Origin: Micropterus salmoides
Lineage: Eukaryota > Chordata > Actinopteri > Centrarchiformes > Centrarchidae
Direction: 5' to 3'
DNA: 64,000 bases
Assembly (NCBI RefSeq): GCF_014851395.1
Contig: NW_024040152.1
Location: 16,655,308-16,719,307, forward strand
Made by a program: the position numbers and the translations under genes. Under the pieces are notes generated by a model. The model searched no databases. It saw only the letters and a list, made by a program, of their open reading frames with translations, and was not told the DNA's origin. Positions 58,624-64,000 of the stretch are shown here, in pieces. Each line of letters begins with the position of its first letter. Within the stretch, counting starts at the first letter, position 1.

Positions 58624-61600
58624 GATTTAGGCTGATTGTACACTTCTGTGGTTAGCGGGCTACACGCAGGTAATTACCAATCACTCTCTGGTCTCTGTTT
58701 TCCCTCCCTCTTCTCACAAGGGATGCTGGAGAGGAGGAGTTGTAGCTTGTGTGGAGCCAGTGTCAGGCCAAAGAAGCACTACAGATTAGCAGACACATCT
58801 GCCAGTCTGCTGTTTTAAAGACTACTTGTGTCTGTGTGCTGTATTCCTGTAAAACTAAAAACATCCACCCAAACAGTCCATAAAACAGGTGGCTAAATCT
58901 AGCCGCCTGTTGCTTTAGCAGGTTTTGACCGAGGAATGTCTGGCAGTGCAGCACACAAGACAAAACACAGTTTTAGGATGTAAACTAGAATAGATGAAAG
59001 TAGTCTAGTCCCTCTGATTTGGCTGGAGTGAGGTTAATGTGGTTGACCATGTGCATCCTGTCCTGATGCTGTTTTTTCTCACAGTGTACGCCAAAATATT
59101 CTGGATCAGATATGGATGAAAGCCATGAGAACAGTAGGATTGGGATAAACGGGCTGGCACAGTAGTGCTGGCGTGGTCCGCGCGATGCTCTTGGCCCAGC
59201 CTATAGTATGTGAACTGTCCTGTCTACTCCCTATTGGTCACAGTTGGCCTTGGAGACGGGATCACTTTCACAATTGCAGCTGTTCTTCTACTCCCACACA
59301 CACAGGCATTTCCACACATACACCCACAAGCTTATGCAGGGAGCACTCAGTGGACCATCGTGCCTTGTTGAAGTAAAAAAATAAATAAAAAACTGTTGTT
59401 TTCTGTTTGTGCACCTTGTGTGTTTATCATCACCACATCCCTCTCCTTCGCAGCCTTCCTCTCGCTGTCTGTCGTCCATCCTGGGGAAGAGTAACCTGCA
59501 GTTTGCTGGCATGACTATCAGTCTGACCATCTCGACCAGCAGCCTCAACCTACTGGCCTCGGACTGCAAACAGGTTAGACTGAAACCAGCTTATTTTCAA
59601 TGCGCTGCTGTGTGTATTTTTCTCAAAAACATTGGGTGTGGTAGAGTTGTCCTTGATAGCGAGAGACATGACTGAGTCAGAGATGCATCTGATTGTTAAG
59701 AGTTCAGTTGTAGCCAATGGTATGTTTGGCCCTTTGCCTGTTTAGTTTACTCTGAAGCAGAGTGAACCTGAGGATCTCTCTCCTTGAGGGATTTCATATC
59801 TTTTTAAGGATTATACAGACTTACTTTTTAAAGATCAACTACAGAACGGCAGTATTTATAAGATGTGTAACGTGTAAACTGCATTTGAATTGTTCATTAT
59901 CAATATATCTACAAACCTTAATTATCTACACAAAGTTAGTTTTATGATCATGCTTTAAAACTATTCCCATGCTCTTTCAGGGCATTCAGGGGGATTTCCA
60001 GATAAATTTAGAGTTTCTCCACTTTGTTTGCCTCACTTATTCTGGATGCTGCACAAATCCCAGTTAACTGTCATCTTCATTCCTGCTTCTCCACGGGGCA
60101 GGATGTGATCCTCCTCCTAGACCTCTAATGCGTTAATAGCTGCTAAACAATGTTAATTTCTTCGGCGAGATTGTGACAGTAGTGCAGTGCGCATATACAT
60201 TAACACGAAGCACAAACAATTGTGATGTGCGCATGTGTCCATTCACAAATAAAGCCTTGGATAACAACCACACATTGTGCACAGAGCATTAGCAAGTGTT
60301 GATGTTGGTATTGATCCAACATGGGTGGTTGTTGCAGACTGTTAAAAAGGTGTTCCATCCATTGTCCCTACTTAGTTTTTTATCTCTGCTGCAGCTGATG
60401 GCACTCAGTGGAGGAAAAAGCACTTTTATCAGTAATGATTCCACATTTGTCTCACCATCCACATACTTTCATCTCACTTCCTACATACTTCATGTCACCC
60501 ACGTGCTCTCCTTCTGTCTCTATATTTCCCCCTCTCTCTTCCTTTCTTTCTTTTTCTCCACAGATAATCGCCAATCATCACATGCAGTCCATCTCCTTTG
60601 CCTCTGGAGGAGACCCAGTGAGTCACCCAACACTCTCTCAGCTCAAATCTTTCCACCTTTCTTCAGCCCGCATGTCCTTCCTTCCTGTCTTCTGTCATTG
60701 TCTATTCCTATGAATACCACTCACTCCATAGCTGCCTCGCTGGTTTGCAGTCCTTCTCTTCCAAGCTTGATCTCATCACTTCCTGTCTTTCAGTTCAATG
60801 TATGTTTTGAACTTGTAACTGACTTGAAAACTGCAGTGTTTGCTTTACCTCTTTCTTCTCCTCTTCAACCTATCTATCCTAAACCTGTCCTTCACTTTTT
60901 CCTGGTATTTATCCCCCCCTCCATCCTCCCCTAACTGTCTTACCTTGTCTCCCTCAGGATACGGCAGAGTATGTAGCATATGTGGCCAAAGACCCAGTCA
61001 ACCAGAGAGGTGAGCAGGAACATCACTGAACTTTTTTAGATGTGGTTTGAGTAGAACTCTGACCATGATCCTTTGGTCATTCAAGCAGAAATGTTGTCTC
61101 ACTCTTGAGATTTCACTCTAAGCAAATACTGTAAATAAAAATAAAATGAGCTGTAATAATAAAATATAAATTAATCTTATTAAATAAATAAAATGGCTTT
61201 CTCACTTCTTATTCCCCTTTGAGTTTGACATACCACCCACTGGAGCTGAGACATTACAGACCCAGTTACAGAGTGACGGAAGAAACAGTACATTTACCAC
61301 TAAATAGGCAGAGAATTGTTTTAATTGTTTGGCAGAATCTGCTTGATTAATGCTTATGTGCTAAACATTTGAACGTGTGCCTTGATTTTCCGTGAAATGG
61401 AGGAAATAACCACTACCATCGGTTTCGCACAAAAAAACCTGCAAAACATATACTGAACATTTATTTACATTATTTACACTAAAGTTCTACCAACATTCAA
61501 CACCACTTTAAATATTATTTATGTTCTCTGTGTAATTTTGCAATTTGAGGGATGGCTAGAGTGCACTCTGTCTGTCCATTTGTCCTTCAGCAAGGCATAT

Positions 61601-64000
61601 AGCCATGCACATGAATGTACTGTTGAAAATGCACAAATCCACTTTTTTTTAACTTCGCCTGCAGGTCAATATGTTTGTCTAGCCGAGTGTATATTTCATT
61701 CAAGTACATGTTGCTGCAGCTTCCTTATTAGTCATCTCCTCTCCTCTCCTTTCATTCAGCTTGTCATATCTTGGAGTGTTCAGAGGGTTTAGCCCAGGAA
61801 GTCATCAGCACCATCGGCCAGGCCTTTGAACTACGTTTTAAACAGTACCTTAAGAACCCCCCCAAACTGGTCACACCTCATGACAGGTAAATGTGAAAAA
61901 AAGGGACTTGCATAAGCCTGAAATATGAGCTTTTGTTTGTATTCTGTCACCCACACTGTGTTTCTGTATCTGCTTTTGTGTCACCCCTTTTCTCTCCCAG
62001 AATGGCTCCGTTCGACGGCTCTGCATGGGAGGAAGAAGATGATGAGGCTGCTCCACCTCCTGACGTCCCTTACTACAATCATTTCCCTGGAAAACAGCCT
62101 CCTCCTGGTGGACTGATTGACATGAGGACCCGCCCAGGTGCCACGCTGGTGAGAAAGTGCACATAACAAACACAACAGGCGGATGAGATACTCACACACA
62201 TGCTTCAACACATCCAAGCACGACTCATACTACAGTTAAGAGTTGACAGACTCGTAAGGAATCTAATAACTATACTTTATATGTATCAACATTGCCGCTT
62301 TCTGAAACAAAAGAATTAAAAGGCAACAGTAATCCAGCTGAGATCACTTGGTTTGTGGCAGATGAATAATCATTGACCTTTTGCAACCCTTTCAATAGAA
62401 ATGTATTTGTGTATGTCCACATGTGGCTGTGAGTCATCATTTGCTGATATGCCTCTGTGTTTGCAGCCTTATGGACAGCCAGGTCAGAGTGACATTCACA
62501 AGCAACCTCTGCCGCCTCTACCAGGTGAGCTCTGTCTCTGCACATTTGTCTGCATCTGTCTGTCATTCACTGTAAATCAGGACAAGGGGAAGACTGAGGT
62601 TGTTATCCAAGCACAATTAGGACAGAGTTTAGTTTTCTCCACCCTCTTTGTTGTTGTTTTTTAGTCTTGGCTGGTTAAAATGCTGTCTAATGTGCATGGC
62701 TGATGAAGAAATGGGATGTGCCAGGGTCAATGAGGTCTTTTTCTGTTTTTGCTTTTAGTGGGTGCTAAAGAAGGGGGACGGGAACTGTTTGATGACCCTT
62801 CATACGTCAATGTGGATAAACCACGCCCCCCAGTTGCAGCCAATGGAAATGCTCACAGAGATGCTTTTGACATGAGTAAGTCCTTTACCTGGTCTAGCTA
62901 CATTGTGGTGGGAATATCATACTAGCTTCAAAAAACCAAGCTAAAATGGTCTGCTATCAAAAAAAGCACTGAAGGAATGCAGATAACTAACTAGCTTGCC
63001 GGGAAACTAAATAACTGGAAAGGGTATCAATATGATTTCCTTTTAATGACAAGATGTGAGGGTTGTAATCAATGTGAACACAATTACTGGTAACTCATGT
63101 GAAATAGTTTTGCCATGAAAAAAGAATAAGGGTTAATTATTGACTAAGGAGATGAGCAGAGTTGTGTGTAATGTCCATATGTCAGGCTAATGGGTGGAAC
63201 TGCCCACAGAGGCGGTCTCGGAGGAAGATAAGGGAATTAGAGTGCCTTTGTCCATTACAGGGGTATTTTAGATAACATGATTGGCTGACTGCATAAAGCT
63301 TTTCACATTAAAGAAACAGTCCACTATCAGTGTGTAACATGCAGCTGTCAGACCCCATGTGTCCAAGGTCCAAACATTTTTGATCTAAATAGAAATTCAG
63401 ACAATAGTAAAAGACAGAATATTTTCCCCTATATAGGCATGTATTTGAGGTTTTCAGCAGAGAAACACAGTGATTCAAGTGTATGTTTATTTATTTCTCA
63501 AGAACCCTTCGATGATGCCCTGGGGGTGTCTGGGCACAGTGGCCCAAGCTCAGTGACAACAGCACCCCCTCTTGTGCAGCAGCTGCAGTGTGAGTCCTGG
63601 TTCCATGGTAGCTTAAGTCGCAGGGAAGCAGAGAGACTGCTGACCCGCGATGGAGACTTCCTGGTGCGAGAGTCTGGGACCACGCCTGGACAGTACGTCC
63701 TCACGGGACAGCAGGGGGGTCAGCCTAAACACCTGCTACTAGTCGACCCAGAAGGAGTGGTGAGTCATGGTGGGAGGAGCAAGGAGATTATAATGGCGAG
63801 CAAGATTATAAAGGAGAGGGAGAAGCACGAATGAGCAAGGGCCATTTTATAAATACTGTATTCTTAATACATGGTTATATTAGTGTGTATGTATTTAAAC
63901 GTGTCTTTAATAATTTTCTGTTTCTTTTAGGTCCGTACAAAAGACCATCGGTTTGAAAGCGTGAGTCACCTGATCAGTTACCACATGGACAACAGACTCC
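56844..64000 (+). CDS. shc1: SHC-transforming protein 1, p66 form (partial: C-terminus beyond window)
   Basis: Adaptor that binds phosphotyrosine through PTB and SH2 domains and, once phosphorylated, recruits Grb2 to activate Ras/MAPK; the p66 form also acts in oxidative-stress signalling. Twelve coding exons join in one frame for 574 codons up to the window edge. CH2 region (residues 1-141): MELVPKTKY start, SPTTLCSFFPRM at 66-77. The p52 start is Met142 (LQDMNRLGG). PTB domain: about 165-358 (GSFVNKPTRGWL, YMGCVEVLQSMRALDFNTRT, ISFASGGDP, VISTIGQAFELRFKQYL). CH1 carries both Grb2-recruiting tyrosine motifs: YYN at 382-384 and ELFDDPSYVNV with Tyr442. SH2 begins at 498 (WFHGSLSRREAE), with FLVRES Arg521. 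About 20 C-terminal residues are missing beyond 64000. The mammalian p46 initiator Met is absent. CH1 is shorter and CH2 longer than in human. Confidence 0.97.
57505..57585. repeat. (GT)n and (TATG)n compound microsatellite
   Basis: GT repeats pass into about eight TATG units and then (TA)n, inside the intron after the first shc1 coding exon. Confidence 0.95.
57788..57858 (+). CDS. shc1: shc1 PTB exon (YMGCVEVLQS...)
   Basis: 71 bases encoding YMGCVEVLQSMRALDFNTRT followed by QVT and a split Arg codon. It matches the PTB core of all SHC1 proteins. Acceptor CGGGCAG, donor GTGAGA. Confidence 0.97.
58312..58375 (+). CDS. shc1: shc1 PTB exon (EAISVVCEAVPGAKG...)
   Basis: 64 bases encoding (R)EAISVVCEAVPGAKGAQRRR plus K. 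The human counterpart is EAISLVCEAVPGAKGATRRR. Acceptor TTTCAG, donor GTACAC. Confidence 0.96.
58548..58618. repeat. (CT)n-(CA)n compound microsatellite
   Basis: CTCTCT units, CTCACTCACT, then about 23 CA units, in a shc1 intron. Confidence 0.95.
59454..59573 (+). CDS. shc1: shc1 PTB exon (LSSILGKSNLQFAGM...)
   Basis: 40 codons, phase 0: PSSRCLSSILGKSNLQFAGM and then TISLTISTSSLNLLASDCKQ. Acceptor TTCGCAG, donor GTTAGA. Confidence 0.97.
60564..60617 (+). CDS. shc1: shc1 PTB exon (IIANHHMQSISFASGGDP)
   Basis: 18 codons, phase 0, identical in my reading to the human segment IIANHHMQSISFASGGDP. Acceptor TCTCCACAG, donor GTGAGT. Confidence 0.97.
60958..61009 (+). CDS. shc1: shc1 PTB exon (DTAEYVAYVAKDPVNQR)
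   Basis: 52 bases encoding DTAEYVAYVAKDPVNQR plus one base; unchanged from the human segment. Acceptor CCCTCAG, donor GTGAGC. Confidence 0.97.
61760..61886 (+). CDS. shc1: shc1 PTB exon (ACHILECSEGLAQEV...)
   Basis: 127 bases encoding ACHILECSEGLAQEVISTIG, then QAFELRFKQYLKNPPKLVTP and HD with a split Arg. This forms the last PTB strand and C-terminal helix. Acceptor CATTCAG, donor GTAAAT. Confidence 0.97.
62001..62148 (+). CDS. shc1: shc1 CH1 exon with YYN phosphorylation motif
   Basis: Encodes MAPFDGSAWEEEDDEAAPPP, then DVPYYNHFPGKQPPPGGLID and MRTRPGATL. PYYNHFPGK aligns with human QYYNDFPGK (Tyr239/240 in p52 numbering), a Grb2 recruitment site. The acidic run is a little longer than in mammals. 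Donor GTGAGA. Confidence 0.96.
62467..62524 (+). CDS. shc1: shc1 short CH1 exon (proline-rich)
   Basis: 58 bases encoding PYGQPGQSDIHKQPLPPLP plus one base. The KQPLPPLP stretch is a possible SH3 ligand. The human counterpart between GATLPVGQP and PPPPPCPG is similar in character but longer. Acceptor TTTGCAG, donor GTGAGC. Confidence 0.9.
62759..62875 (+). CDS. shc1: shc1 CH1 exon with YVNV Grb2 site
   Basis: 117 bases encoding (V)GAKEGGRELFDDPSYVNVDK, then PRPPVAANGNAHRDAFDM. ELFDDPSYVNV is identical to the human Tyr317 motif, the main Grb2 SH2-binding site. Acceptor GCTTTTAG, donor GTAAGT. Confidence 0.96.
   Translation, partial: WVLKKGDGNCLMTLHTSMWINHAPQLQPMEMLTEMLLT
63503..63759 (+). 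CDS. shc1: shc1 SH2 exon (first part of SH2 domain)
   Basis: Encodes (K)PFDDALGVSG, then WFHGSLSRREAERLL, GDFLVRESGTTPGQYVLTG and GGQPKHLLLVDPEGV. FLVRES carries the phosphotyrosine-binding arginine. The exon ends GTG|GTGAGT, in phase 0. Confidence 0.97.
63931..64000 (+). CDS. shc1: shc1 SH2 exon (second part; cut by window edge)
   Basis: After acceptor TTTCTTTTAG the frame reads VRTKDHRFESVSHLISYHMD and NRL to the last base. It includes the SH2 beta-D/alpha-B segment SVSHLISYH. The stop codon lies outside the window. Confidence 0.96.

Noticed and set aside
60296..60934. 212-codon + frame overlapping shc1 exon 6
   Set aside because: It lies in a different frame from the confirmed exon, is driven by pyrimidine-rich intron sequence, and shows no recognisable protein features.
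1..64000. CRISPR arrays, operons, bacterial promoters or ribosome-binding sites
   Set aside because: The window is eukaryotic; the repeats seen are microsatellites and transposon remnants without regular unique spacers.

Overview
The window is vertebrate nuclear DNA, almost certainly from a ray-finned (teleost) fish. It has long non-coding stretches, GT-AG introns, dense (GT)n/(CA)n and other microsatellites, Tc1/mariner-type and L2-type transposon relics of the kinds common in fish, and three gene families whose intron/exon structure I could read directly. GC content is moderate and no prokaryotic features are present.

Layout. (1) Bases 1-24217: an ephrin-A gene on the + strand, best matching ephrin-A4. 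Exons 2-5 are present (14885-15183, 17954-18022, 23562-23588, 24135-24217). Exon 1, with the signal peptide, was not found and probably lies left of the window, so bases 1-14884 are read as intron 1. (2) 24218-34281: ephrin 3' UTR, then intergenic DNA with old transposon relics (a LINE endonuclease fragment, an LTR-like block) and an isolated CpG-rich island near 33.7-33.95 kb. (3) 34511-40741, - strand: a complete flad1 (FAD synthase) coding sequence in nine coding exons, with a likely promoter and 5' UTR exon near 42.0-42.2 kb. (4) 42.2-44.9 kb: a transposon-rich gap between divergent promoters, containing a broken Tc1-like element and one copy of a locally repeated segment. (5) About 45.0 kb to the right edge, + strand: shc1, with a probable 5' UTR exon ending at 45212, a long first intron, and twelve coding exons. 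These encode the p66 form (CH2-PTB-CH1-SH2); the gene runs off the window inside the SH2 domain.

The three genes do not form a pathway: ephrin-A is a GPI-anchored Eph-receptor ligand, FLAD1 makes FAD from FMN, and SHC1 is a phosphotyrosine adaptor feeding Grb2/Ras. They do form recognisable synteny with human 1q21-22 (SHC1-CKS1B-FLAD1-...-ADAM15-EFNA4-EFNA3-EFNA1). Here flad1 and shc1 keep the head-to-head arrangement, no cks1b was seen between them, and the ephrin gene is inverted and next to flad1.

Observations most worth a second look: the methionine that starts p46Shc in mammals is replaced by serine; an ATG-less open frame in shc1 intron 1 carries a duplicated tryptophan/basic/glutamate motif with several synonymous differences between copies; flad1 has two in-frame starts, the first adding a mitochondrial-type presequence; an AT-rich homeodomain-site cluster and an isolated CpG island are candidate regulatory elements; and the flad1 and shc1 promoters share CRE-like and ETS motifs but are separated by transposon insertions.
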